From the NCBI GenBank assembly GCA_949775045.1, contig OX459099.1:1520501-1584500 (forward strand): a DNA stretch of 64,000 bases, in the 5' to 3' direction. Below the pieces are notes generated by a model. The model did no database searches. It was not told the DNA's origin and worked only from the letters and a program-made list of their open reading frames with translations. Positions 42,071 to 54,052 of the stretch are shown piece after piece; position 1 is the first letter of the stretch, and every line of letters begins with the position of its first letter. The stretch comes from Metridium senile. Taxonomy: Eukaryota; Cnidaria; Anthozoa; Actiniaria; Metridiidae. Made by a program: the position numbers and the translations under genes.

Positions 42071-42548
42071 ATGGTTATTATGCGTCGGCACTCTACCTAT
42101 TGTTATTATGACTGTACTTTATGGAAGAGTTATTTTCTCTTTGTGGGGAATTTCAAACAGTCCTGATAATGTTGCTCAGAGATCGTTGATACAATCTCGA
42201 AAAAGAATTACTAAATCTGGAATAACTGTCACTGTCTTCTTCATGGTATGTTGGATGCCTAATTTACTAAGCTATACTGTCATTACTCATAAAGACTTGC
42301 CTTATGTCGCCTCTAAAGAAAACTCGGTGGTTTTGTGGAGGCATTCTACTATCTTTTTACTGCTTTTAAACTCGAGCCTTAATCCTTTTATCTACGAACT
42401 ACCTGATAAACGGTTCAGACGATGTTTGAGAGACTTGTTTAAATGTGTCTGTAAAAGGAGGAGGCCGAATCGTATTCACTTAGATAGCAATGAAGAAATT
42501 AAAATGAAGAACATAAGGAGAGAAGGGATGACAAAACGTACAGAATAG
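42071..42548 (+). pseudogene. Class A GPCR, 3' half (TM5-TM7 and tail)
   Basis: Resumes the receptor frame interrupted at 35964: W-L-L-C-V-G-T-L-P opens TM5, matching W-L-V-C-V-G-N-L-P in the paralogue at 47482-48543. It continues with R-K-R-I-T-K-S before TM6, the TM6 motif V-C-W-M-P-N, the TM7 motif L-N-P-F-I-Y and a basic cytoplasmic tail, ending TAG. No stop or frameshift within it. The ATG at 42066 is created by the target duplication and is not the gene's start. Confidence 0.88.
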
Positions 42549-43595
42549 ACAAAAAAGCTATAAACATGAGGAAAGGAGCACATGGTTTTGTGGCAGGGTT
42601 CGCTGAATTCATATATCTAAACGACAAAAAAACATCTTAGTATTGGCAATGCAATGCAGGAATGAAATGAAGATCAAGTTGATGCAGGAAAAGAATAACA
42701 TAACATCTTAGTATCGGCCTCAATGCCATGCAGGAATGAAATGAAGATCAAGTTGATGCAGGAAAAGAAGAAAATAGCGAAACGTTGCGCAAAAAAATAC
42801 ATTGCCCATAAACTTGATTACAGGATATTAGGAATCTAAACTTAAGATCAACAAGGTTAAATACTGAACCACTATCCACAACTGTATACCATGTATACGT
42901 AAGTACTATAATATACAATATGAGTTGCCGATCTGACACGAATATTGTATAGTACTTATGAAACTCCAACATTAGTTCTTTAGTATTTTACTAAAATTGT
43001 CAAGATAAAAGAAAATCTGGCCGAGAAAATTCAAGTTAAAACTTATGCAAATCAGGACGAATCTGTATCGGATATACAACCTCCGTCACAGATGTGAATT
43101 CTTTTGCTCATTAATTATTCATGAATTTTATAATAGAACAAACAGATTACTCTCTAGAGCGTCTATACTCTATGGAATAGGTTACCCAATAATATAATTA
43201 TAAGATCTGACCACAACTTCAACCACTTTAAGACTTTATCTAAAGACCCTGTCGGAGTCTGTGACGTCATCATAGGAACACCATCTTGAGATAAGTATGG
43301 CATTAGGGGGGAAATAAGTAGTTATTTATTCGCTTTTTGGAAAGGATTTTCAGACTTTAATAACAAATTCGCTCCGAATTTAGCCAGAGGTTGTTAATTA
43401 TATTCTTACATGACAATGACGTCACAGCAGGATTTCTATCCTATACGTTTTTGACAACGTACTGTCCATTTTAAAAAACAGGTACAAAAATATTTTTTCT
43501 GGAATTGTTTCATTGCTCATATTAAATGTCGTATATTTAAGAGTACTTAAAAACTGTGTAGGTGATATAGACACGTTAATTCAGTCATTTTTCTT
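42549..43595. other. 3' flank of split GPCR
   Basis: AT-rich. A short repeat (ATGCAGGAATGAAATGAAGA, CAAGTTGATGCAGGAAAAGA) occurs twice at 42650-42770. No gene. Confidence 0.4.
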
Positions 43596-43852
43596 TTAAG
43601 CTTAGTTTTCACTAGCGACGCAAGCACAAGCGCAAACACAAGAGACCTTATTTCGTCGTGAAAACCGCAGTGACAACGCAAGCGCAAGATATCAAAAAGT
43701 TTCCTTTTTTGCGTTTGCGCTTGTGCTTGCGCGTGGAACTAGTTAATAGTTGCGCTTGCGCTTATTCACGTCTCGTTTTCACTTTGAAATTAACCCTTGT
43801 GTTTGCGCTTGCGTTGCGTTGCGTCGCGTCGCTAGTGAAAACCAGGCTTTAA
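43596..43852. mobile_element. TTAA-flanked MITE, GCGCTTGCG-rich
   Basis: TTAA-GCTTAGTTTTCACTAGCGAC at the left and GTCGCTAGTGAAAACCAGGCT-TTAA at the right; the interior is rich in CAAGCGCAA/TTGCGCTTG. Confidence 0.85.
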
Positions 43853-44061
43853 CAAGCTTTTAAACAAACTTGCAACAAACAAACGAAAATAAGACAGTTT
43901 TAAGATGTTTTAATTAAATTCCACAATAACATGTACAAACAATATTTTATTTTTTTTACTGGCCGATATTGATCCAGCTATATTTAACGTTTTATTATAT
44001 AAAATATTTCAGTTGTAATAAGGTTTTTGAAGTTTTATATTTATATTACATATACACCTCT

Positions 44062-44246
44062 GATTGCAAGAACGTTGTCCTGACTTTTGTAATTTAGTGG
44101 GAAAGGAATTAATTAAAAGACAAAAGAAGATCACTCAAGCAGAAATCTTTCTTTAAGGTAAAGTTCAGCTTGAGTGATCTTCTTTTGTTTTCTAATTAAT
44201 TCCTTTCCCACTAAATTACAAAAGTCAGAAAACGTTCTTGCAATTA
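44062..44246. mobile_element. 185-bp hairpin MITE
   Basis: ATTGCAAGAACGTT...CTTTTGTAATTTAGTGGGAA pairs with TTCCCACTAAATTACAAAAG...AACGTTCTTGCAAT almost perfectly, with a short loop near 44150. Confidence 0.88.
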
Positions 44247-44268
44247 TGTGTATCATTAATTTCGGGTC

Positions 44269-44912
44269 TAAGGCCACGTTTACACGAATCCGGATACTTT
44301 TGAAACTGCATACTTTTTGATGCGAATCGGCCTATCGTCCCGGGGGGGGGGGGGGGGGGTACTCCGCTACGATTTGGGTAGGGGTGTTTCGCTGGGATCC
44401 TAAAACGGTTACCCTGTTTATGACAGAAAAAAACAAATTCTTATACCCTGTTTATGACAAGTGATAAAAATGGGACCCTGTTTATGACAGTTTAGGACCA
44501 TGTTTATGCCGCGAAAACGTGCTGAATTTCCAGAAAGACGAAAGACCGCGCTGCTCATCATATTACCTAATTACTATACCTGATTATGACAAAAAAAAAA
44601 TAAGGAAATTGGGAAATGGGGTAAATATATACCCTGTTCATGACAGAAAACTAAAAAAACCATACCCTGTTTATGACAGAAAGCTCGAAAAACCATACCC
44701 TGTTCAGCGGATCATCCCCGTATAGTAAAAATATGGGAGTACCCCCCCCCCCCCCCCCCCCTACCCCCCGGGCCTATCGTCCACACGAATCCATTGAATC
44801 CGGTCACGGCAACCGCATACTTTTACTTGAATCCTCCGGATACGCGGATTCGTGTGGACGCAAATATTTGTATGCGGTTTCAGCCGGATCGGATTCGTGT
44901 AGACGAGGCCTA
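44269..44912. mobile_element. MITE (GTTTACACGAATCCGGA family), copy 1, interrupted
   Basis: The left end TAAGGCCACGTTTACACGAA and right end TTCGTGTAGACGAGGCCTAA are inverted repeats. It is split at 44341 by another element. An uninterrupted inverted copy is at 45027-45226. Confidence 0.82.
44341..44770. mobile_element. 430-bp C/G-run MITE nested in another MITE
   Basis: Begins with a C and about 18 Gs then TACTCC, and ends GGAGTACCC with a long C run and G. It is flanked by GGCCTATCGTCC on both sides (44329-44340 and 44771-44782), a target duplication of up to 12 bp depending on the true boundary. The interior has six copies of ACCCTGTTTATGACA. Confidence 0.88.
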
Positions 44913-45026
44913 AAAGTGTGTAATACTTTTCACTATTTACCACTGAATAGTGTTGATTAAACAATAGAGAACAATAGAATTAGCATAATTTAGCAGTATT
45001 TAATGGTATTTATGTTGCACACTTTC

Positions 45027-45226
45027 AGGCCTCGTCTACACGAATCCGATTCGGCTGAAACCGCATAGAAATATTTGCGTCCACACGAATCCGCGTATCC
45101 GGAGGATTCAAGTAAAAGTATGCGGTTTCGGTGACCGGATTCACTGGACTCGTATGGACGATAGGCCGATTCGCATCAAAAAGTATGCGGTTTCAAAAGT
45201 ATCCGGATCCGTGCAGACGGGGTCTC
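45027..45226. mobile_element. MITE (GTTTACACGAATCCGGA family), copy 2
   Basis: Inverted relative to copy 1 and without the nested element; contains CGTCCACACGAATCCGCG and CGATAGGCCGATTCGCATCA, giving the empty target site. Confidence 0.82.
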
Positions 45227-45229
45227 AAT

Positions 45230-46140
45230 GTTTGTACTCTATAGGAACCAGGCTCTCTAACTAGGTCAACAACAGAGAAAATGAACTGTACTGTACTGTA
45301 ATTGTATATTCATGTTAAATTTGCAACCTGGTTCACAAAATAAAACTAAAACCCTCCTCATCAAAAATCGAAAAAATATGTCCTCAATTATATTCAGTAT
45401 TGCAAACAAAAATATGACTTCAATATTCTGTCATGTCAGTAACATTTGAGAAGTAAATGAGTTAATAAAATCATTTGAAATACATATTATTAGGGCATAC
45501 TGAATGGCGAAGGCTTGTCGTTTTTTATTACTATTTGGATATTTCGTCATTTATCCAAGAAGTTTTAGTTTGTTTGTTTTTTCTCTCATCAGAAAAGCTT
45601 GTAAAATCCCTGCTATAGGTGAGTGTAGTCAGTTTACAAGTGTTGGTATTGTGATGCTAATTTGCCAACCATTTTAACGATATAATTTTTAATTTTCTTT
45701 GTTCTAATGACAATGATTGGTTGGCAAAACTATAACAAAATACGTCACTGTAAGGCCACCTATAGCAGGGTAACCCCCAAGGATTCGTATATGGACTCTA
45801 GAGCTGTCTGCACAGAATCCGATCCACTAACCACTTTCACTAGCCTCCTCCGCAGAAGACTGCGATGCCGAAGGTCTTTCCTTTTCTCTTCCTCGAAACC
45901 CCTCAGACCGGCAGCAACGCAGGCAACCAAAGCAGGCGTCTCTATTCTGTTTACTTTTTCGTTTTTTTATATATTGGGCTCCCTGTCTCGAATATGACCG
46001 GGATGCCCCACAGGGCACCAATTCCTCTCGGTCAAAAAAATGACAAAGGGATCCCATGAAAGGGTGAACGGGAGGACGAGGCTACCCTTTTACACACCAC
46101 CTGTCTGGTCTAAGGTGTTGATTTTGACGATTTATATACA
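45230..46140. other. Intergenic stretch around a 166-bp MITE
   Basis: Apart from the MITE at 45611-45776 nothing coding was recognised; ORFs near 45707-46059 lack any family features. Confidence 0.4.
45611..45776. mobile_element. MITE, uninterrupted member of the 28909-31368 family
   Basis: GCTATAGGTGAGTGTAGTCA...AACAAAATACGTCACTGTAA then GGCCACCTATAGC; the ends are inverted repeats. Serves as the empty-site reference for the TTAA elements. Confidence 0.8.
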
Positions 46141-46300
46141 ATCTATTTGTTTATTTGTTTATTTGTTTATTTGTTTATTTGTTTATTTGTTTATTTGTTT
46201 ATTTGTTTATTTGTTTATTTGTTTATTTGTTTATTTGTTTATTTGTTTATTTGTTTATTTGTTTATTTGTTTATTTGTTTATTTTTTTTTTTTTTTTTAT
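46141..46300. repeat. (TTTATTTG)n simple repeat
   Basis: About 18 copies of an 8-bp unit ending in a T run. The adjacent 46320-46450 holds two copies of a 63-bp unit with AAAATTTACAATTAAAGAGT. Confidence 0.93.
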
Positions 46301-46885
46301 TAATAACTAACAACAAAGAAAAAAAACACACAAAATTTACAATTAAAGAGTGCCACAATAAATGTGACACACGAGAAAAACACACACACACAAAATTTAC
46401 AATTAAAGAGTGCCACAATAAATGTGACACACGGGAAAAAACACACACACAAAAAAACTTTATTTGGATATTTTAATAAGCATTAACATAAATAACTGAT
46501 TTACATGACCGTGTAACTTTCTTAAGCCTGAACCTCGCATCTTTGAAGGACAATTACTGTTCCTGAAATAGTTGAGGAAAAGATACTTCTTTGAATTGAA
46601 CTATAGTATTACTTAAATTAATTCAAATGGATTTTGTACATTTTGGTATTTACAATTTAATATTGTACAATAGTAATACTGAGCTCACCTTAAATTTCAG
46701 GAAACGTATATATTTCAAAGTTATTTTATATATAGTCTTTAATTTGTTACTTTGATTGATGTCATTTTTATTGACGGCAATGAAACATGCAGATCTATTT
46801 TCCCGGGGAAGACTCACGGTAAAATTATCAGGTGTTGTATCTCTTAGCGGTAAAAATCAGCATTACTCCAGTTGCACGTTATCTA

Positions 46886-47076
46886 CACTGCAAAAACGGC
46901 TGAGTAGATACACCTCACTATATTGAGTTAATTAATCATGCATTCAGGATGACACTTTATATTTAACTTCACTTTTACTCACTATAGAGCTGGGTTAACT
47001 CACCGATAAAGTGTTATCCTGAATGCATGATTAACTCAATATCGTGGGGTGTATCTACTCAGCCGTTTTTGCAGTG
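46886..47076. mobile_element. 191-bp TA-flanked MITE
   Basis: CACTGCAAAAACGGCTGAGT and ACTCAGCCGTTTTTGCAGTG are perfect inverted ends between TA duplications; pairing continues well inward (ATCATGCATTCAGGAT against its complement). Confidence 0.9.
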
Positions 47077-47481
47077 TAGTACCGCTGTGCTGTTTGATAA
47101 AAGGCGTATTTGCACAAGCAATGCAAAGCCTCGGTTTGTTCTAACAAATATTCACAAATTCCAAGCCAAGCACAGGAAAATACTACCGCTAGTTGAAAAA
47201 AAGGCGCAGGGATTGTCTGATTTCAGAATCAAATCAAATGTGTTTTTGATTGTTAGGTAATACCAGTTTTTCTTCCCTTGCTTGACATCTGTGAATATTG
47301 TGACAGCATGCAAATCGAGGCTTAGCCGCTGCAAATGCACTTTTTGCGAAAACGCTGCTGTTGTTGTTGTTGTTATTATTATTATTATTGTTGTTATTGT
47401 TGTTGTTGTTGTTGTTTTTGTTGTTGTTGGACCAAGCTGTCATCATTTATCCTTGGATTTGGGATGCAGTCCTCGATTGTT

Positions 47482-48543
47482 TCATTTTCTTGTTTCATCG
47501 ACGGATTGCTTTGCATTGCAATTCGTTTGTTCCTCGATATTCTTTTCATCGTTATTATTATTTTGTGTTTTTAATTCACGATCGGTTTGCATGGCTGTAT
47601 TATCTCTACCAAGAACTGATATATTTGTTCTTTTTCTAGTCAGCAACCGACGCAAGCATTTTCTAAATTTTGTATACTGAAGCGCATAAACAAACGGGTT
47701 GACAGCTGAGTTCAAAAAGACTAAAGTATGCGTAATGGCGTTGAAAGCGGGTAATATTGTCTCAAGATCATTCAGCGGAGACTCGCTCGCTGGCCGCATT
47801 TGTGAATACGTGAAGTATATGAGGTTAGGATTCCAGCAGATGAATCCAATCACCGCGACTATTACAACCGTCTTTGTTATTCTTCTACGTGACATCAACA
47901 ATGAACGTTGATTGACATGAATGGGCATTGTAGGCCACCACAGAACTTTGATAACTCTTGCATAAAGTATCATCATTAGAAAAAAAGGTAGATTACCAAC
48001 GCAAACCAGCCAAATTACCGAGTCAAGTTTCGGTGCCCATGTTTGCCCGTAATTTGTCCAATTATAGTCACATGCTTTGATTGTAGGATTATATTCCAAC
48101 GCTAACGTCTCGAGTAAACACACCATACAGCTCATTATCCAGCAAATTACGATCATACACCTGATTGTTTTCTTGGAAAATCTTCTCTTCAGAGGATAGA
48201 CTACAGCATTGTATCTCTCCCATGCTATTGCAATAATAGTATAAGTACTAGCGCAGGCTGCTATCCAGCCCACATTTCCAAAAGTCACAAATTTACAGAG
48301 AATATCTCCAGCTAATCCACTTGGGTGTACGTACTTCCCTGTCCAAGTTATTCGACGTGGAAAAATGAACATACCAAAGAGCATGTCAGATACGGCAAGG
48401 TGAACGATTAGATAGTTCATAGGTGTTCTCATGTAGGGAAATCGATACACAACGTAGCAAACGATGCTATTTCCAGTGACGTTAACCACTATCAAGAATG
48501 TGAAGACCGATTGTAAAACAATTTGAACTTCGTGGGAGTACAT
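47482..48543 (-). CDS. Class A GPCR, intact (paralogue of the split receptor)
   Basis: 353 codons, single exon, start ATG 48543. TM1 N-V-T-G-N-S (21-26), TM2 H-L-A-V-S-D, disulphide cysteines C83 and C158, TM3 W-E-R-Y-N (108-112), TM4 C-W-I-M-S, TM6 C-W-N-P (236-239), TM7 N-P-F-V-Y (282-286). The third loop R-S-L-L-M-S-R-R-R-I-T-K is basic. The tail has an Asn run encoded by a repeat. It is a plasma-membrane receptor of the rhodopsin family with peptide-receptor-like spacing; the ligand is unknown. Its TM5 start (K-L-D-S-V-I-W-L-V-C-V-G) confirms what the split receptor encoded across its insertion site. Confidence 0.92.
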   Translation of the reverse strand: MYSHEVQIVLQSVFTFLIVVNVTGNSIVCYVVYRFPYMRTPMNYLIVHLAVSDMLFGMFIFPRRITWTGKYVHPSGLAGDILCKFVTFGNVGWIAACASTYTIIAIAWERYNAVVYPLKRRFSKKTIRCMIVICWIMSCMVCLLETLALEYNPTIKACDYNWTNYGQTWAPKLDSVIWLVCVGNLPFFLMMILYARVIKVLWWPTMPIHVNQRSLLMSRRRITKTVVIVAVIGFICWNPNLIYFTYSQMRPASESPLNDLETILPAFNAITHTLVFLNSAVNPFVYALQYTKFRKCLRRLLTRKRTNISVLGRDNTAMQTDRELKTQNNNNDEKNIEEQTNCNAKQSVDETRK

Positions 48544-49204
48544 ATTGTTTCACGGTTGGATATCAAAACTGCAAGGAAATAATAGGAAACATAGTTTGTT
48601 AACTGAAAAAAAAATAATGAAAAACAACCTGGTTTGTATATGCTAATTTTTTTTTTTAAAGAGTAGCACAGAGAAGAAAACAAGAAGGAGAGGTGAGAAA
48701 AAGAAAAGAAAAGAAAGAGGACAAAATAGAAGAGAAGAGAAGCTAGAGAAGAAAAGGAAAGAGAATACTAAAATTTGGGAAGAGGAAAAATGGAAGAAAA
48801 ACAAACAGAAAGAAAATAAAAAAATTCTATCAAAAATAATATATAAACATTTCAGTTCAGTTGACGATAACCCACAATTATTTGTGAATGTTACGCTTAG
48901 TTTAGAGCGTTTCTTTCAAGTACAAACATATATTTACGTGGAATTCCTTTCAGATAAATGTAATAATGTTACATGCAAAAGATAAGGAAACTTATAAATA
49001 GGGCATCTCTCAAGGTAATTTCCGGAATTCAAATCTCGTTTTAAATACAAAATCGGCCAAAATATGCTATGAATAAATCGATAACAAGAGAAGAAATATC
49101 GACATCCTGATAATGAGGACGACGAAGAACCTCTCACTCCGAAAGACCCGCACTAACCGACTAGCTACACTTGTTTCTTCAAACTAATGCATTATGAATA
49201 TATA
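48544..49204. other. Upstream of minus-strand GPCR
   Basis: A purine-rich run (GAAAAGGAAAGAGAA type) at 48655-48830, otherwise AT-rich. No gene or clear promoter identified. Confidence 0.4.
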
Positions 49205-49395
49205 GGCCCGGGCAAACGGCTTCAACATTTGCTTCAACATCCGCTGTTCGATTTTGTTGAATGGCAATGTTGAAGCCGTTTGACACCCCATTTCAACATT
49301 GTTGGAACCGTTTGCCCCCTACGTTCAACAACGATACAGCGTTCAAAAAAATCGAACAAATGTTGAAGCAAATGTTGAAGCCGTTTGCCTGGGCC
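49205..49395. mobile_element. MITE of the GGCCC...TGTTGAA family, copy 2
   Basis: Starts GGCCCGGGCAAACGGCTTCA and ends TGAAGCCGTTTGCCTGGGCC, near-perfect inverted ends; same interior as 14240-14445. Confidence 0.88.
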
Positions 49396-49611
49396 CTAAT
49401 CCCTTGTATACATATAATATACAAAATACATATGTTATAAAAACTTTACACAACTCAACCAGAACATCAAGATATTTAAAGTATATAAACATCTTATCAT
49501 CACACAATTTTTCGCACTTTTGAATAATGTCCTGTACAATAATCACTTGCAATCATATTCACTTAATCACATACACGCAAATAATTCGTTATCAAAAAGC
49601 ATTAAATATAA

Positions 49612-49826
49612 AGGCCCGGTCAAATTGTTTCAACATTTGCTTCAACATCCATTCGATTTTGTTGAATGGCAATGTTCAAACGCTTTTAAACTCTTTCAAC
49701 ATCAATTCAACATCGATTCAACTCGTTTCAACGATGTTGAAAGAGTTTAAAAGCGTTTGAACATTGCCATTCAACAAAATCGAACGGATGTTGAAGCAAA
49801 TGTTAAAACCGTTTGCCTGGACCTTA
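49612..49826. mobile_element. MITE of the GGCCC...TGTTGAA family, copy 3
   Basis: Starts AAGGCCCGGTCAAATTGTTT and ends AAACCGTTTGCCTGGACCTT. The centre is palindromic (AAACGCTTTTAAACTCTTTC against its complement). Confidence 0.85.
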
Positions 49827-50218
49827 ACATTGTTAAACTAAGTCTAACACTATACCATGTCTCACCTTTAGATTCAACTCCATCCAACTGAAGATCGCGA
49901 TTTTAGACTAGTTTGTAGATGTCGGCTTCTCTTCAAAACTCTTTAGTGTCTAACCACCTTGCGCAGCCTGAAGCACCCAGTTGGCAGGTAAACCGTATGT
50001 AAATGATAAATTAATACAAATTCCAAGTAAATTACGCCAGGTGTTTCTAAGGAAACAAAATGGATTTTAGAATCACAACACAATGTTTAAAAATACCTTA
50101 CATAAGACAGGTGAATCGTTCGATGACTCCTTGTATACAATACAATACAATACAATAACTTTATTTAACGAGGGATACATAATAACCTTTAAACAGTTTT
50201 CTAACTTACGGCCCTTAT

Positions 50219-50498
50219 TGTCAGTATATCAGTATATCAGTATATCAGTATATCAGTATATCAGTATATCAGTATATCAGTATATCAGTATATCAGTATA
50301 TCAGTATATCAGTATATCAGTATATCAGTATATCAGTATATCAGTATATCAGTATATCAGTATATCAGTATATCAGTATATCAGTATATCAGTATATCAG
50401 TATATCAGTATATCAGTATATCAGTATATCAGTATATCAGTATATCAGTATATCAGTATATCAGTATATCAGTATATCAGTATATCAGTATATCAGTA
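50219..50498. repeat. (AGTATATC)35 perfect 8-bp array
   Basis: About 280 bp of unbroken TCAGTATA units. The open frame it creates reads a cyclic Y-Q-Y-I-S-I-S-V and is an artefact. Confidence 0.97.
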
Positions 50499-51039
50499 AT
50501 AAATAAAATATTAAATAGAGAAGAAAAATAAAAATAGTTATGCCAGTTTACATCAAGACAAGATATCAAAAGTCATTTAAAAAACACTTCCAATATTAAC
50601 GACGAGTATAAATTACTGAACGAATTTTAGTTTGACATTTAGTTTTCGCAGTCCGTTCGCATTAAGTTTTCCGAGAAAGACATGTATCTCAAAACTTGAG
50701 CATTCTGACATACTTACATACTTAGTTGCGAATAGTTCTTGTAAAATCAGTTGATATTTTGTCATTAAGCATTTCAAGCGCTTGCTAACCCTAAGAGTAT
50801 CTTTCTGAGGCAGTATGAGTGATAGCGGCAATTTATACACATTGAACAATAAAATATATTGCTTCCTATCTGAAAAAAAACCCTGAAATTATAACCAAGA
50901 GAGTTTGACTTCGCAATGAAAAAACTTGCTAGTTCACCACACGAAATTAGTAAGGCCGGATATTATTGATGAGCAAAACTGGTAATTGCGGAGATTGAGA
51001 GAAACGTTATAAAAACTAGTGAGAACTGTATCTGTTTTT

Positions 51040-52550
51040 CAATATTTTATTATGGACAAGTGTATAAGTTATAATTTTTTCTCAGTAAATGTCAATGTAT
51101 TTTACGGTGTATATGCCATGTTTTAATTCTTTTTCCGGCTGCGGTCAACTATAGATTTTCATTCTTTATTTAATTATTTCCTATATATCATGACTTTGTC
51201 CTCTATACACAAAAAAACTTGTTAGTAAACCACGAAAGAAAGGCCGGATATTAAATGATAAGAAAACCTGGTAACTTATAAAGAAATTGCGAAGTTGGAG
51301 AAAAACGTTGTGAAAACCAGTGAGAACTAGGATATTTGAATGGGTGTTCCCTAGCCTCTTGCTGATCAAAACTGAATGCTTACTCGCAGTTTGAATGCGC
51401 GTTTGTTCCTTTTCTTAGTCTCTTGCTGATCAAAACTGAATGCTTACTCGCATTTTGAATGCGCGTTTGTTCTTTTTCCTAGCCTCTTGCTGATCAAAAC
51501 TGAATGCTTACTCGCATTTTGAATGCGCGTTTGTTCTTTTTCCTAGCCTCTTGCTGATCAAAACTGAATGCTTACTCGCATTTTGAATGCGCGTTTGTTC
51601 TTTTTCCTAGCCTCTTGCTGATCAAAACTGAATGCTTACTCGCATTTTGAATGCGCGTTTGTTCTTTTTCCTAGCCTCTTGCTGATCAAAACTGAATGCT
51701 TACTCGCATTTTGAATGCGCGTTTGTTTCTTTTCTTTCATGCTGATCAAAACTGAATGCTTACTCGCAGTTTGAATGCGCGTTTGTTTCTTTTCTTAGTC
51801 TCTTGCTGATCAAAACTGAATGCTTACTCGCATTTTTAATGCGTGTTTGTTCCTTTTCTTAGCCTCTTGCTGATCAAAACTTAATGCTTACTCGCAGTTT
51901 GAATGCGCGTTTGTTCCTTTTCCTAGTCTCTTGCTGATCAAAACTGAATGCTTACTCGCAGTTTGAATGCGTGTTTGTTCCTTTTCCTAGCCTGCACCCC
52001 GCCATTAAACGAGGATACATAACTGACCTCTGTCGGAAAGAACAGTATTAACAACTGAAACGTAAGTACATAAGATCAATGATTTATTATGGACAGGTGT
52101 ATAAGTTACCATTTTTGCTTAGTAAATACTAATGTATTTTACGGTGTATATGCCATGTTTTAATTCTTTTTCTGCGGTCAACTATAGATTTTCATTCTTT
52201 ATTGAATTGCTTCTTATACACAAAAAAACTTGTTAGTAAACCACGAAAGTAAGGCCGGATATTAAATGATAAGAAACCTGGTAACCTGGTAACTAGGATA
52301 TTTGAATGAGTGTTCGTTCCTTTTCCTAGCCTCTTGCTGATCAAAACTGAATGCTTACTCCAGTTTGAATGCGTATTTGTTCCTTTTCCTAGCCTCTTGC
52401 TGATCAAAACTGAATGCTTACTCGCAGTTTGAATGCGCGTTTGTTCCTTTTCCTAGCCTCTTGCTGATCAAAACTGAATGCTTACTCGCAGTTTGAATGC
52501 GTGTTTGTTCCTTTTCCTAGCCTCTTGCTGATCAAAACTGAATGAATGAA
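51040..52550. repeat. 64-bp minisatellite with higher-order duplication
   Basis: About ten 64-bp units (TTGCTGATCAAAACTGAATG, CTTACTCGCATTTTGAATGC) from 51350 to 51990. A second copy of the left flank (TTACGGTGTATATGCCATGT, AAACTTGTTAGTAAACCACG) follows at 52090-52320, then more units to 52550. Unit spacing is 64 at 51361, 51425, 51489, 51553, 51617 and 51681; one is 60. Confidence 0.93.
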
Positions 52551-52838
52551 TGTTTTCAACCATCACTCCCCGTCGGAGCTCTTCCGTGAGGTTCACTACC
52601 ACTACATTCCATATTTACAACACACATCTCTGCTCACATGTTGATTTTTACGGAGGGAGGAAAACCGGCATGGATGAGAACAACACATCAAACAAACTCT
52701 ATTCACTTGCCAATCGAACCATGAATGCAGGTTACAGTGGTGAAAGGCCAGCGCTCTCACCGCTAGGACACTCATGCCACACACTCTCTCTATATATATA
52801 TATATATCTATGTGTGTGTGTGTATTAACAGTAGGTTA

Positions 52839-52953
<115 letters not shown>

Positions 52954-52954
52954 T

Positions 52955-54052
52955 ATGCTGTATAAAACCACTAAGATCAAGACAGCACACTACTTAACAA
53001 CGAGTGCTGACCCACATGTCCAACTTGTCTCATCTTTCCAATTGTACAAGGAAAAGAAGTCTCTAAAGTCCATAATAAAGGATGCAAAAACGTATGCACA
53101 CCAACTAAACCTGGACATAAGATATGACTCCAAAGAAAAAACAACCACCATCACTTCAAGTAGCGCTAGTGCAGAAGTATCTAAATGCCAGCCAAGATAC
53201 ATTAAATCAATACTTAGGAAAGAAACAGAGAAGAAACTGGAGGAGGAGGTAAAGCAACAACCGTGGGTTGGACAGTACCTTACTACGCAATGGAAAGACC
53301 AAGATCTAGAGAAAGAAAGCTACAATATAAACAAGATATGGAAAAACATCCCTGATGTTGTCTACAGTGTATATACCAGTATCTTTCAACAACTAATAAC
53401 AACAAAGACTTACCAACGAAAGAAACTAAACAATAGAGAAGGCGATTTAATCTGCAGACTATGCCATCAAAAAGAAGAAACAATTCCACACCTATTCTCA
53501 AACTGCTCAGGTATCGCTCAATCTTTATACACGGCAAGGCATGACCGTATGCTTCGCCCTGTGTACCATCAAATCCTATCACATTTTGGGTTTACAGAAC
53601 AAGACGACAATACACCGTGGCACAAACAATCACTCCCAAAAAGCTGCATAGAAAATGACGAAGCCAAAATACTGTGGAACATCCCAATACATCTAGACAT
53701 TGCCCCAAAAAATGGCGCAAACAAACCAGACATTACAATAATGGACAAGAAGACCAAGACGTGGCTGATCATCGAAGGAACCGTATGCAACATCGGTCGC
53801 ATAACTGAAAGAGATCTTCAGAAAACAGAAAAGTATATAGACTTAAGAACAGGATTAAAGAGACTCTATCCTAACTATAACGTAGTGCAAGTAAACGTCG
53901 TCCTAGACTTCCTAGCAGGCTACCAAAAACAACTGGTAACTGAGCTAAGTAAAATAGGACTCGAAAAAGTAAACCAACTAGCCAAAAAGTGCCAGAAATG
54001 GATAATTTCGCAAAATTGTGAAATCGTGAAGGCCTTATATACCCGTTCATAA
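52955..54052 (+). pseudogene. 3' part of R2/NeSL-like retrotransposon ORF (zinc finger plus restriction-like endonuclease)
   Basis: An open frame of 365 codons to a TAA, beginning at the edge of the AAT array, so it is 5'-truncated (RT missing). Residues about 167-185 form a CCHC finger, C-R-L-C-H with H-L-F-S-N-C. After it comes a restriction-like endonuclease: K-P-D-I-T-I-M-D at about 256, then W-L-I-I-E-G-T (E274) and a Lys-containing helix, then V-V-Q-V-N-V-V-L-D-F-L. In site-specific and NeSL-type LINEs this nuclease nicks the target for priming of reverse transcription. No stop disrupts it. A 100-bp 3' UTR and a further AAT tail follow. Confidence 0.75.

Noticed and set aside
47282..47680. 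Val/Cys-rich plus-strand ORFs
   Set aside because: Arise from a TTG/TTA microsatellite and the antisense of the minus-strand GPCR tail.
50083..50499. 138-codon ORF with Y-Q-Y-I-S-I-S-V repeats
   Set aside because: 8-bp simple repeat read through; unit not a multiple of three and no other support.
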